From Candidatus Omnitrophota bacterium (GTDB lineage: Bacteria; Omnitrophota; Gorgyraeia; Zapsychrales; Zapsychraceae): a DNA stretch of 37,784 nt. Positions 1 to 7,112 of the stretch are shown in pieces. The translations under genes were made by a program, and so were the position numbers. Each line of letters starts with the position of its first letter. Position 1 is the first letter of the stretch. Where the stretch lies: positions 1 through 37,784 of the forward strand of contig JAGVNC010000073.1 in the NCBI GenBank assembly GCA_020053475.1, in the 5' to 3' direction. The notes under the pieces were generated by a model that saw nothing but the letters and a program-made list of their open reading frames with translations, made no database searches and was not told the DNA's origin.

Positions 1-120
1 ACATTTAATTCAACCTATAACCTATCTACTCCGAGCAATTCATTTTACTCGAAGTTATTCACCAACTTTCAATTGATTTTTAGCGTATCATCTCCTTATA
101 TAATATTAATATTAATAAAA

Positions 121-194
121 TCGGGGCGGACGGGTTTGAACCGTCGACCTCAACGTCCCGAACGTTGCGCGCTAGCCAACTGCGCTACGCCCCG
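121..194 (-). tRNA. tRNA-Pro (anticodon CGG)
   Basis: On the minus strand this folds into a full cloverleaf. The acceptor stem CGGGGCG pairs with CGCCCCG, the D stem is GCGC/GCGC, the anticodon stem CAACG/CGUUG holds the loop UUCGGGA, and the T stem GACGG/CCGUC holds UUCAAAC. The loop gives anticodon CGG, which decodes CCG as proline. G follows the anticodon and the discriminator is A, both usual for proline tRNAs. No CCA is encoded; the 3' end runs into UUUU. The 5' end of the gene (179-197) is copied again at 276-294. Confidence 0.95.
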
Positions 195-197
195 AAA

Positions 198-294
198 TTA
201 TATTCAGTTTATCCTTCGACTCACTTCGTTCGCTCAGGATGGTTCGACTTTTAAAGTGGTGAGCGAAGTCGAACCACTGCGCTACGCCCCGAAA
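198..294. repeat. Hairpin element plus 19-bp copy of the tRNA-Pro 5' end
   Basis: The 19 bases at 179-197 (the tRNA 5' end plus three flanking bases) recur exactly at 276-294. The roughly 78 bp between the copies is palindromic. TGGTTCGAC at 240-248 faces GTCGAACCA at 268-276, and a related stretch TTCGACTCACTTCG lies at 215-228. This has the form of a small REP-like or integrating element that duplicated the tRNA end. No gene fits inside it. 295-413, up to the fabZ stop, holds nothing I recognise. Confidence 0.6.
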
Positions 295-413
295 ATTTCA
301 TTGTAGTTAACAATAAATTAAAAATTTAGTTTAGCATTTACGGCAGGATTCGTCAAATGATTAGAGCGTTCAAGCGGAAGGTAAACAAATGTAACTAAAG
401 CGGTTAGGAAGGA

Positions 414-854
414 TCATTTCGTTGTTTCTTTAACGCCAAACCCGATTTCGGCTTCGGCGACAAGCTTGTCCTTCACAAAGGCTTTCGTGCGTAAAAACCC
501 CGCCTCCTTCAACATCTTAATGGTCGTCACCTCGATTTTCAACTGATCGCCGGGGACCACCGGATGCATGAATTTAGCGGTTGTTTTGGCCAGATAATAC
601 GTCAAATTCTTTCCTTGCCAGTTCTTGCTGTGATAAAAATAAACGCACGCGGCCTGGGCCATCGCTTCGATAATCAGGACACCGGGCATCACTTTTTCTT
701 GGGCAAAATGCCCCACGAAATAATGTTCGTTGATCGAGACATTCTTTAACGCCACAAGCTTTTCATTGGGCGTCAACTCCAACACCCGATCGATCATTAA
801 AAAAGGAAATCGATGGGGAATGATTTTCTGGATTTCTCTGATATCAAGTTCCAT
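414..854 (-). CDS. fabZ: (3R)-hydroxyacyl-ACP dehydratase FabZ
   Basis: FabZ dehydrates 3-hydroxyacyl-ACP to trans-2-enoyl-ACP in the cytosolic type II fatty-acid elongation cycle. The 146-residue protein has the family's usual length and is a single hot-dog domain. The N-terminal segment IPHRFPFLMIDRV is characteristic. The catalytic pair is visible as His49 in VGHF and Glu63 in VLIIEAMAQ. A purine-rich ribosome site, AAAAGGAAAAT, lies just before the ATG. It stands alone here, but it is in the same direction as the fabG-containing operon that ends at 4539. The accessory genes between them may have split an original fabG-fabZ arrangement (inference). Confidence 0.97.
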   Translation of the reverse strand: MELDIREIQKIIPHRFPFLMIDRVLELTPNEKLVALKNVSINEHYFVGHFAQEKVMPGVLIIEAMAQAACVYFYHSKNWQGKNLTYYLAKTTAKFMHPVVPGDQLKIEVTTIKMLKEAGFLRTKAFVKDKLVAEAEIGFGVKETTK

Positions 855-926
855 GTATTTTCCTTTTGCTTACCGATGTTATTGTTGTAACACACGAAAA
901 CCCTATTTTCAAGAACCTTATTTCAA

Positions 927-1955
927 CTATACAACTCCATTAATTTTGTCTTCAATAACTTTCATTTGCTCAATAATACGTTCAAAAGCTGGCGGTTCTT
1001 CAAAAAACATTTGTTGCATCTGACGATAATCATTCTTCAATTGACTCATTTGATCATTGCGAGGCAATAACCGTAAGGTCCCCGGCTTTGCAGTGTCGTA
1101 ATGCGCCCAGTTCGCTTTAAAAAATAAAGTTTTATGGTCAGCTACGTGCTTAAGCAATGAAATGCTTTCCAAAGCCCGTTTATAGATAGGCGAATCCATC
1201 ATGGCGTAGATATCGTAATAATGCCGTGACATTCGCGGTGGCACATTCTTCTCGGACGGATAATGATATATCATATGCAGGATCGTTGCTTTTTCCCAAA
1301 AAGTCCGTTCTGCCACTAAAACACGCACAGAAGCCCCTTCAATGGCCTGTGCACCGGAAACATTCGCGATCGCGATATAGGGAACAATGGTCGCGGTTTC
1401 AACCGGCCAGTGATCGGAGCGCGCGCCAAATTCAATCTTAACCGATGATCGTACGTAACTTTCCGCGTCACTGGTCATGGCGTGAGGAAAAATAAACAAG
1501 ACTGTTTGTCCGTCTTCATCTTCTGAATCCAGTTGGATTTTCCATTCCTTTTTGTCAGGAAGAACCTCTGTGATTGACCGCCGTAAAGCAGGGAGAATTA
1601 TTTCATCAATTTTATTTTTGCAAACCAGTTGTAATTCTTTAAGCCGCTTCTGGTTTTCCTTACTGCTTTCCTTTTTATCCGGTTCAATAGCGCGAGAATC
1701 TGACAAAAAAGGCCTCTCTATTGAAATGTCAATGTCTTCTGAAAAACGTTTGATCACGTTATAACATTTTGAGAGGGACGTCCCTCCTTTAAATGTCAAA
1801 TGATCGCCTATCTCCGGTAATGAAAAAAGGATTTTCAGTATCCAGCAGACCCAAAAATCCTTCTCAACCAATTGTGGCATGATGTTTAAATTGGCCGCGG
1901 CCACTTCAAAATACGCGCGCTTATCTTTAGGCGGTAATAATACGAATTTATTCAT
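927..1955 (-). CDS. AbiEii-type nucleotidyltransferase toxin
   Basis: This looks like the toxin half of an AbiE-like (type IV) toxin-antitoxin pair, a minimal nucleotidyltransferase of the AbiEii/AbiGii family. Known members modify tRNA ends or arrest growth and can abort phage infection. I start at the ATG at 1955, not an earlier in-frame codon: it follows a GAGAG ribosome site and lies 7 nt after the antitoxin stop, giving 342 residues. The fold signature is visible: LTFKGGTSLSK at about residues 53-63, then SEDIDIS with acidic residues Asp75 and Asp77. The central and C-terminal regions are helical with the aromatic-rich surface usual for the family. No frame damage is seen, so it should be functional. 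The target is not predictable. Confidence 0.88.
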   Translation of the reverse strand: MNKFVLLPPKDKRAYFEVAAANLNIMPQLVEKDFWVCWILKILFSLPEIGDHLTFKGGTSLSKCYNVIKRFSEDIDISIERPFLSDSRAIEPDKKESSKENQKRLKELQLVCKNKIDEIILPALRRSITEVLPDKKEWKIQLDSEDEDGQTVLFIFPHAMTSDAESYVRSSVKIEFGARSDHWPVETATIVPYIAIANVSGAQAIEGASVRVLVAERTFWEKATILHMIYHYPSEKNVPPRMSRHYYDIYAMMDSPIYKRALESISLLKHVADHKTLFFKANWAHYDTAKPGTLRLLPRNDQMSQLKNDYRQMQQMFFEEPPAFERIIEQMKVIEDKINGVV

Positions 1956-1962
1956 AACTCTC

Positions 1963-2562
1963 TCATTCTTGTAATTGCCGGAATATCGTTCCAATCCACG
2001 CGGGGGCATAACGAAGGCCGGACATCAGCTGGCGCTTATCATCCTTGGTTAATCTTTTTTTAAGTATCCCAATTGTTTTATCAGTTACATGATCTTTGCC
2101 TAAATGCCGCAAGGCTTGAATAACTAAACCGCTGACATGCCCCGCAGTTGCCATATTCTTGGGAGTGGTTCTTTTTAAAATAATTTGCTGATTCTTGATC
2201 TGCACCTTACGATTAGCACCATCTGTCAAAAAAATAATTCTTGCCGGTACCTGCTCGGTCAAACCCAATAGATTAGCGGCATATGCCCCGGAAGGCTGAA
2301 TTTTTAAATTATCCCTGCCTGCCAATGCTTGAGCAAGACGATCATAATTCGCAGGCAGATCACCCAATGCAGGATGTTGCTGTGGATAATCATATAGGCC
2401 ACGTGCAAGCCGACGGATCGTTCCGACATCTGCCAATCGCTCCAAAGCTTTGGCCACGGCCGAGCGGTTTCCGAGGTCAAGAAAGTGAGTTGAGGTGAAC
2501 ACCCAACCCCTCCTTCTTCCATAAATCTTACTAACCACTCTATTATCAATGCTTTGTGTCAT
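1963..2562 (-). CDS. AbiEi-like antitoxin with winged-helix N-terminus (DUF6088-like)
   Basis: The upstream partner of the AbiEii-type toxin, 199 residues. Residues about 1-65 form a winged-helix DNA-binding domain; the helix-turn-helix around LGNRSAVAKALERLADVG is followed by the wing RRLARGLYDYP, which is typical of AbiEi/DUF6088 antitoxins. The rest resembles the AbiEi C-terminal domain that neutralises the toxin and helps repress transcription. The ATG has a strong AGAGGTG ribosome site. A perfect 11-bp inverted repeat overlaps its promoter (2580-2618), so negative autoregulation is likely. The stop lies 7 nt before the toxin start, so the pair is translated as a unit. Confidence 0.85.
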   Translation of the reverse strand: MTQSIDNRVVSKIYGRRRGWVFTSTHFLDLGNRSAVAKALERLADVGTIRRLARGLYDYPQQHPALGDLPANYDRLAQALAGRDNLKIQPSGAYAANLLGLTEQVPARIIFLTDGANRKVQIKNQQIILKRTTPKNMATAGHVSGLVIQALRHLGKDHVTDKTIGILKKRLTKDDKRQLMSGLRYAPAWIGTIFRQLQE

Positions 2563-2579
2563 TTATATCACCTCTTGTT

Positions 2580-2618
2580 TGTCGCAAAAAGTATATAGTT
2601 TTTGCGACATACTGTCAA
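2580..2618 (-). promoter_or_regulatory. Toxin-antitoxin promoter with embedded operator palindrome
   Basis: On the minus strand, TTGACA (2613-2618), a 17-bp spacer and TATACT (2590-2595) form a near-consensus sigma70 promoter. A perfect inverted repeat, TGTCGCAAAAA / TTTTTGCGACA with an 8-nt centre, spans 2580-2609. One arm lies inside the spacer and the other downstream of the -10. A bound antitoxin dimer would block polymerase. The predicted transcript starts about 20 nt before the antitoxin ATG. Confidence 0.82.
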
Positions 2619-3019
2619 GCCATTTTTAAGAGAGGGATCGACGAAAATAGCATTCACTAATGTTCACTAAACAGTGAACATTAGCGCGGAGTGAACATTT
2701 CCCTAAGCGTTGATACTTATCAATAATGATAAACAGTTAGGGAATTTACCTTTTGCACTATACTTTTTGAAATCGGATATCGAAAAGGTAAAAATGGAGC
2801 ACTACAGATCTAAAGGTAGGATATCCTGCACTAAACAACGCCAACAACGGCCTCCGCCATGTCCTGCATCATACGTCTAAATTCAGGCCAATGGCCGCCG
2901 CAGGTCTCGATGAAAATCTTTTGTTGGATAAAAGAAGTGTGGGATCATAATAATTAGTTTGGGTTGCGGTGTGTGTCCCACTTTTTCATGTCAATACTAA
3001 TGTCAATACTAAAACTACA
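2619..3019. other. Gene-free stretch with operator-like repeats
   Basis: No coding frame is convincing here. AATGTTCACT (2659-2668) and AGTGAACATT (2673-2682) form a perfect 10-bp inverted repeat with a 4-nt loop. A third copy, GTGAACATT, lies at 2691-2699 and a partial CATTCACTA at 2651-2659, giving the look of a repressor-site array. A 12-bp tandem repeat, TGTCAATACTAA, sits at 2989-3000 and 3001-3012, next to the first copy of the GTCCCACTTTTT motif. Confidence 0.6.
2975..2986 (+). repeat. GTCCCACTTTTT motif, copy 1
   Basis: First of three exact 12-mers in the same orientation (also at 3969 and 4461). It lies just downstream of the zinc-ribbon/PH-like gene. The copies fall in the spaces flanking two accessory genes. 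Confidence 0.7.
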
Positions 3020-3946
3020 TTATATATTTTTAACCGCTCCTTCGATGATGCTTTTTAATATCGAACCTGTCAATGGTACGGAGCCCTTTCTCCCTTGATC
3101 AGTCAATTCAATCTCGCCATTTTGGTCTAATCCCATTTCCTGGATTCTCTCTAATTCACCTCTTGCACGACTTTCTGACCTTGCACTAATAGCGTCAATA
3201 ACCTTGTCTGTATTCGTCCATGTAAAATATTGGGTTTTCTCTCTATTTTCTTTATGTAAACCAATCCCGTCATCAAATGGGTCGATTTCCATAATTTTGC
3301 GTAGATCAACTTGTACAGTTTTAATACGACCGCAATAAATGAACCTCTTATTAGTAACAACTAATGTGCCCTCATCTACCCTGCGCATCTCTGGATGCGA
3401 TTCGCTACGACCACCATATTGGCCGAGATGGACTGAAACACCTTTTGCGACACGAAAACTTGCACCGCCATATCCACCTTTGTTTACTCGCACAGCACGA
3501 GTTTCACACAAGTAAATACTTGGAAGGACACAAAGAGCTTCTTCGTTTTTCTTTAAAATAACAGGTAATTCCGCTCTGATAACTTTGACTTTTACTGCTC
3601 CAGAATTGATTCTTCCCATCCAAAAATTAATCTCAGCCTCTCGCTGTTCAACATCAGACAAACCACCATTACCAATGCTAACCCACTCTCGAGCTAAAAA
3701 TGAATGCCGGCCATATTTCTGCCAGATGAGGTTGTTCATATTGCCAACTTTAGCAAGCTTCCATTTTGCATCATACTGCAAAAAAACAGCTCCGCATTGA
3801 TCACAAACAATGCTATTGCGAGAAAATAATTTAGAAATAAAATTTTCTTTTTTGGGATGAACTCCCTCTGAATGACAAATGACACATATTCTCTCAAAAG
3901 ATTGATCTCCCGTATTTTTAATTTCACTTAATTGGTTTTCGCCCAT
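3020..3946 (-). CDS. Zinc-ribbon protein with a bacterial PH-like domain
   Basis: I do not recognise a named gene. The 308-residue protein starts with a treble-clef/zinc-ribbon signature: Cys21 and Cys24 in ICVICH, then Cys48 and Cys51 in VCDQCG. The middle contains a stretch typical of bacterial PH/GRAM-like beta domains, GTLVVTNKRFIYCGRIKTV at about residues 195-213, preceded by a glycine-rich segment near 165-185. No transmembrane segment or signal peptide is seen, so it is probably cytosolic, perhaps bound to a membrane surface or a partner. The start is firm, with GGAGGT 9 nt before the ATG. It sits between two GTCCCACTTTTT motifs in an accessory stretch and has its own spacing, so it may be a singly acquired cargo gene. 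Function unknown. Confidence 0.75.
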   Translation of the reverse strand: MGENQLSEIKNTGDQSFERICVICHSEGVHPKKENFISKLFSRNSIVCDQCGAVFLQYDAKWKLAKVGNMNNLIWQKYGRHSFLAREWVSIGNGGLSDVEQREAEINFWMGRINSGAVKVKVIRAELPVILKKNEEALCVLPSIYLCETRAVRVNKGGYGGASFRVAKGVSVHLGQYGGRSESHPEMRRVDEGTLVVTNKRFIYCGRIKTVQVDLRKIMEIDPFDDGIGLHKENREKTQYFTWTNTDKVIDAISARSESRARGELERIQEMGLDQNGEIELTDQGRKGSVPLTGSILKSIIEGAVKNI

Positions 3947-3968
3947 AAAATTTTTACCTCCAAGAGGG

Positions 3969-3980
3969 GTCCCACTTTTT
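3969..3980 (+). repeat. GTCCCACTTTTT motif, copy 2
   Basis: Second exact copy. It lies between the zinc-ribbon/PH-like gene and the GIY-YIG gene, immediately upstream of the former's ribosome-binding site. Confidence 0.7.
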
Positions 3981-3987
3981 CTGAGAA

Positions 3988-4416
3988 TTATGTATTCCCT
4001 ATAATCTTAGAAAAATCCGTCTTCTCTCGCCATTGCTTTGGATTGTCGGCAGTAATTCCTTTTAAGCCCTTATACTTTCTTTGAAGATTAAGAATATTTG
4101 CTTGCCTATCGTATCTATAAAAGTGGCGAAAGAGGCCCTCCAATTCTACGATTTCTTCCTTAGTAATATTCGGCCAAACCGCATAAGCAGAAAAATGTGT
4201 CCAATATTTATTTTTTCTCTTACTTGCTCTATGTCTTCTAAGTCGTCCCCTTATCCCGGAATCCGTCATGCCAATGTAACGCACTTCAAATTGTTTCGTT
4301 TTTGAATCAGGATCCTTATAATACAGCACATAAATCCCGCGCTTTCCCCCTCCAATCTCTCTAATTTTATTTTTGTCACAATACTCCAAACAATATTGAA
4401 TTAAACGAAGAGCCAT
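3988..4416 (-). CDS. GIY-YIG nuclease-domain protein
   Basis: A small single-domain GIY-YIG protein of 142 residues from the chosen start. The catalytic signature is readable: GIYVLYY, then RYIGMT, the arginine-rich helix GRLRRHRASKR, the metal-ligand glutamate in IVELEGLF, and the asparagine in ANILNLQ. Such stand-alone domains act as DNA endonucleases in mobile elements or in defence, but many are uncharacterised. I prefer the ATG at 4416, with AAAGGA upstream. An in-frame GTG at 4467 exists, but it lies inside the repeated GTCCCACTTTTT motif. The gene is flanked by copies 2 and 3 of that motif, which supports acquisition as a unit. Confidence 0.8.
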   Translation of the reverse strand: MALRLIQYCLEYCDKNKIREIGGGKRGIYVLYYKDPDSKTKQFEVRYIGMTDSGIRGRLRRHRASKRKNKYWTHFSAYAVWPNITKEEIVELEGLFRHFYRYDRQANILNLQRKYKGLKGITADNPKQWREKTDFSKIIGNT

Positions 4417-4460
4417 GTTAAGAGTTTTCCTTTCTTTAATTAGCTTAGGTCGCGGGGCAT

Positions 4461-4472
4461 GTCCCACTTTTT
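4461..4472 (+). repeat. GTCCCACTTTTT motif, copy 3
   Basis: Third exact copy, upstream of the GIY-YIG gene and 13 nt from the perfect palindrome at 4485-4510. It marks the right edge of the accessory island. Confidence 0.7.
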
Positions 4473-4484
4473 ATGTATAAATGC

Positions 4485-4510
4485 CAATTGGGGCCGCGCG
4501 GCCCCAATTG
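4485..4510 (-). terminator. Perfect 26-bp palindrome after fabG, probable terminator
   Basis: CAATTGGGGCCGC followed by its exact complement forms an 11-bp GC-rich stem with a 4-nt GCGC loop, 28 nt after the fabG stop. The following minus-strand bases are only moderately U-rich (GGCAUUUAUAC), so it is either a weak intrinsic terminator or a 3'-end-stabilising hairpin for the rib-fab operon. Confidence 0.55.
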
Positions 4511-4538
4511 TAGTGTAAATTTCCTATTGCCTATCGTC

Positions 4539-5291
4539 TTACCGCATGACGAGGCCGCCGTCGACGTTAATGACCTGGCCAGTCATATAAGTGGCGTCCC
4601 GGCTTAATAAAAAGGCAACGGTATTGGCGACATCGTCCGGCGTGCCTAACCGTTGCAAAGGGATATTCTGTTTCATTTGTTCTTTTTGTTCGTCGGAAAA
4701 TTTAGCTAACATTTCTGTTTCGATAAATCCCGGGGCAATAGCATTGACGCGGATGCCGTAAGAGGCGACTTCTTTGGCCAAGGATTTGGTAAATGCGTTG
4801 ATCCCCCCTTTGGCGGCGGAATAATTCGTTTGTCCGGGTAATCCCATAATGCCACTCACCGAAGAAATATTAATAATATCTCCTTTTTTTTGTTTCATGA
4901 ACGTGACGATGCAGGCTTTGGTAACATTAAATGTCCCCCCTAAATTTGTGTCGATCACTTTCTGCCAATCATCAGACGTCATCATCATCAGGGCCTTATC
5001 ATTGACGATGCCGGCGTTATTGATCAAAATATCGATCCCGCCAAAATCCGACTTCACATCTTCGGTCCAGGCTTTCACTTGACTGAGATCGCGGACATCA
5101 ACTTTACTCGCTTTACAGCGGACATTGTTCTTGGTCACTTCTTGGACGAGCGCGTCGGCCGCTTGTTTTTGTTCATGATAATTAAACGCCACATGGCATC
5201 CCAAGCCGGCCAATTTCAAGACAATGGCCCGCCCGATGCCCCGTGATCCACCGGTAACGATAGCCACTTTGTCTTTGATTAAATCACTCAT
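4539..5291 (-). CDS. fabG: 3-oxoacyl-ACP reductase FabG
   Basis: NADPH-dependent reduction of 3-oxoacyl-ACP to (3R)-hydroxyacyl-ACP in type II fatty-acid synthesis. This is a classical short-chain dehydrogenase of 250 residues, the normal length. The Rossmann motif GGSRGIG is at residues 14-20, NNAG at 91-94, and the catalytic triad is Ser144, Tyr157 (NYSAAKGG) and Lys161. The C-terminus NVDGGLVMR is typical. It is the last gene of the long operon and overlaps the KS-like gene by 8 nt, so the two are translationally coupled. Pairing with a catalytically dead KS raises the possibility that this copy serves a specialised acyl or polyketide-like pathway, not bulk lipid synthesis (inference). Confidence 0.96.
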   Translation of the reverse strand: MSDLIKDKVAIVTGGSRGIGRAIVLKLAGLGCHVAFNYHEQKQAADALVQEVTKNNVRCKASKVDVRDLSQVKAWTEDVKSDFGGIDILINNAGIVNDKALMMMTSDDWQKVIDTNLGGTFNVTKACIVTFMKQKKGDIINISSVSGIMGLPGQTNYSAAKGGINAFTKSLAKEVASYGIRVNAIAPGFIETEMLAKFSDEQKEQMKQNIPLQRLGTPDDVANTVAFLLSRDATYMTGQVINVDGGLVMR

Positions 5292-6534
5292 TGTACCTCC
5301 CTAAAACCATACAGCAATTATTGCCGCTCACCCCAAACGTATTGACCAGAATATGATTAAGCTTGGCGGAGCGCGCTTGATTGGGCACATAATCCAAATC
5401 GCAATCCGGGTCTTTTTCTTGGTAGTTAATCGTCGGAGGGATGAAATTACGCTCGAGAGCGCCTAAACTTGCCGCGGTGGCAAACGCCCCGCCGGCGCTA
5501 AAACTTTCGCCGAGCATGGATTTGACCGCGCTCACCGGAATTTTTTTGCTATGTTCGCCGAATACTTCTTTGATCGCCTGTGTTTCAATTTTATCCGCCG
5601 TCGGCGTTGAATTCGCATTCGCGCAGATATAATCAATGTCCTTCGGCTCCAACTCTGCATCTTTTAACGCGGCCCGCATCGCTTCCTTAAACCCTGTCCC
5701 GCGCGGATTAAATTTATGCAACCGAAACGGATCAAAATAATACCCGAATCCTAACACTTCCGCCATGATATGGGCCCCGCGCCCACGGGCATGTTCCAGC
5801 TCTTCCATGACAACCAAACAAGCCCCTTCGCCAAAAGTAATCCCATTACGTCGTCGGTCAAACGGGCAATTAACGTACGCCGATCCTTCTTTAGCGCCGG
5901 AAAGATAATTGAGCGCGTAAAACCCGTAATAGGTGTAAATACACATCTCCTCCACGCTTCCTGTAAAGATGACTTTCGCGCGATCCATTTGGATAAAATC
6001 GTACGCGTAGCTCATCGCGTCCAGGCTCGCCGTAAATCCTGTCGAAATCGTTGTATTAAACCCCTGAATGTTGTTCCAAATGGAAACCTGGCTGGCGGGA
6101 GAATTAATCACCGTATTGGGGAACAAGGCAGGATTGGTGTAACGCGGCCCTTCGCGTAACGTAATTTCATCGAACTCGGCAATGCTTTTCAAACTCCCGA
6201 ACGTTGTTCCGACGGAAACACCCACGTCGTCGGTATTTTCATCCGTAATCTTAAATCCGCAATCCGCAAGAGCCATTCGCGACGCGCAAACCAACAGTTT
6301 CGTCGCGCGGTCCAATGTCCTTAATCCCTTCGGGCCCAAATAATCCTTGGCCTCAAAATCACGGACTTCGCCGGCCATGTTGATTCGAAATTGGCTGGGA
6401 TCAAATAGCGAGACCGGCCCGAAACCGCAACGGCCTTCCTGTAACGACTGCCAGAATTCATCTTTGGTTTTTCCGATGCAACTGAGCAGTCCCAGCCCTG
6501 TGATGACGACTCGTTTTTCTTTACTCATATTCAA
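5284..6534 (-). CDS. FabF-like ketosynthase homologue lacking Cys-His-His (chain-length-factor-like)
   Basis: Thiolase-fold protein of the beta-ketoacyl-ACP synthase (KAS II/FabF) family, 416 residues, full length. All three catalytic positions are replaced. The nucleophile motif STAC is STGF, with Phe167 where Cys belongs. AHGTSTP is ANANSTP, with Asn306 for the first His. TGH is LGE, with Glu343 for the second His. The conserved Lys338 and much of the scaffold remain (VVITGLG at the start, FGEGA, AVKSM, NTFGVSG near the end). In type II polyketide synthases such dead partners (chain length factor/KS-beta) dimerise with an active KS and set chain length. No active partner lies in the window. 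The reading frame is intact, and the gene overlaps ribE by ATGA and fabG by 8 nt, so it is maintained and expressed. Alternative: a divergent KS with unusual chemistry. Confidence 0.85.
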   Translation of the reverse strand: MNMSKEKRVVITGLGLLSCIGKTKDEFWQSLQEGRCGFGPVSLFDPSQFRINMAGEVRDFEAKDYLGPKGLRTLDRATKLLVCASRMALADCGFKITDENTDDVGVSVGTTFGSLKSIAEFDEITLREGPRYTNPALFPNTVINSPASQVSIWNNIQGFNTTISTGFTASLDAMSYAYDFIQMDRAKVIFTGSVEEMCIYTYYGFYALNYLSGAKEGSAYVNCPFDRRRNGITFGEGACLVVMEELEHARGRGAHIMAEVLGFGYYFDPFRLHKFNPRGTGFKEAMRAALKDAELEPKDIDYICANANSTPTADKIETQAIKEVFGEHSKKIPVSAVKSMLGESFSAGGAFATAASLGALERNFIPPTINYQEKDPDCDLDYVPNQARSAKLNHILVNTFGVSGNNCCMVLGRYNE

Positions 6535-7112
6535 CGGCGATTGATGATATATTTCGCCAAAATATCTGTTTCAATATTAACACGGTCCCCGGATTTTTTA
6601 TGGCCCAATGTGGTCATTTGCTTGGTGAACGGAATTAAAAAAACCGAAAAAGTTCTCTTCCCGACCTCACCGACCGTCAGGCTAATTCCATCTAAACATA
6701 CGGAGCCTTTGGGGACAATATATTTCGCTATTTTTTTGTCCAGCCCGATCACTAGCTGGGTATAATTTTTTCGTTCGATTCTTTGCTGAATGGCCCCGAC
6801 TTGATCCGCATGCCCCGTGACAAAATGCCCGCCCCAACGGTCTCCCACCTTCAACGCGCGCTCCAAATTAACTTGATCTTTAGGCCGAAGGCCTTTTAAC
6901 GTCGTTTTTTCTAACGTCTCTTGCATCATCTCAAACACCAATTTTCCTTTAGTCCGTTTAATGACCGTCAAACACACTCCATCGACGGCGATGCTATCTC
7001 CTAACTTCGTTCCTGTTGACACTTTCCGGGCGCGCACCGCTAATGCAGACAAATTGCGCTGATGAATGATCTGATCAACCGTTCCTATTTCTTCAATGAT
7101 GCCGGTGAACAT
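6531..7112 (-). CDS. ribE: Riboflavin synthase, alpha subunit type
   Basis: Dismutates two 6,7-dimethyl-8-ribityllumazines into riboflavin and a pyrimidine, the last step of the pathway. The 193-residue protein shows the two tandem lumazine-binding barrels. The N-terminus MFTGIIEEIGTV and DSIAVDGVCLTV belong to repeat 1; GHFVTGHADQVG and GSVCLDGISLTV belong to repeat 2. It is slightly shorter than the usual 200-215 residues but complete. The start overlaps the end of ribD by 20 nt and the stop overlaps the KS-like gene by 4 nt. Confidence 0.97.
   Translation of the reverse strand: MFTGIIEEIGTVDQIIHQRNLSALAVRARKVSTGTKLGDSIAVDGVCLTVIKRTKGKLVFEMMQETLEKTTLKGLRPKDQVNLERALKVGDRWGGHFVTGHADQVGAIQQRIERKNYTQLVIGLDKKIAKYIVPKGSVCLDGISLTVGEVGKRTFSVFLIPFTKQMTTLGHKKSGDRVNIETDILAKYIINRR

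Noticed and set aside
2701-2745. Fur-box-like TTATCAATAATGATAA
   Set aside because: The match to a Fur consensus is loose and no iron-related gene is nearby.
5770-6159. Long open frames opposite real genes, such as 5770-6159, 19113-19523 and 34922-35479 on the plus strand
   Set aside because: They are antisense to strongly conserved enzymes, have no ribosome sites and show no family motifs.
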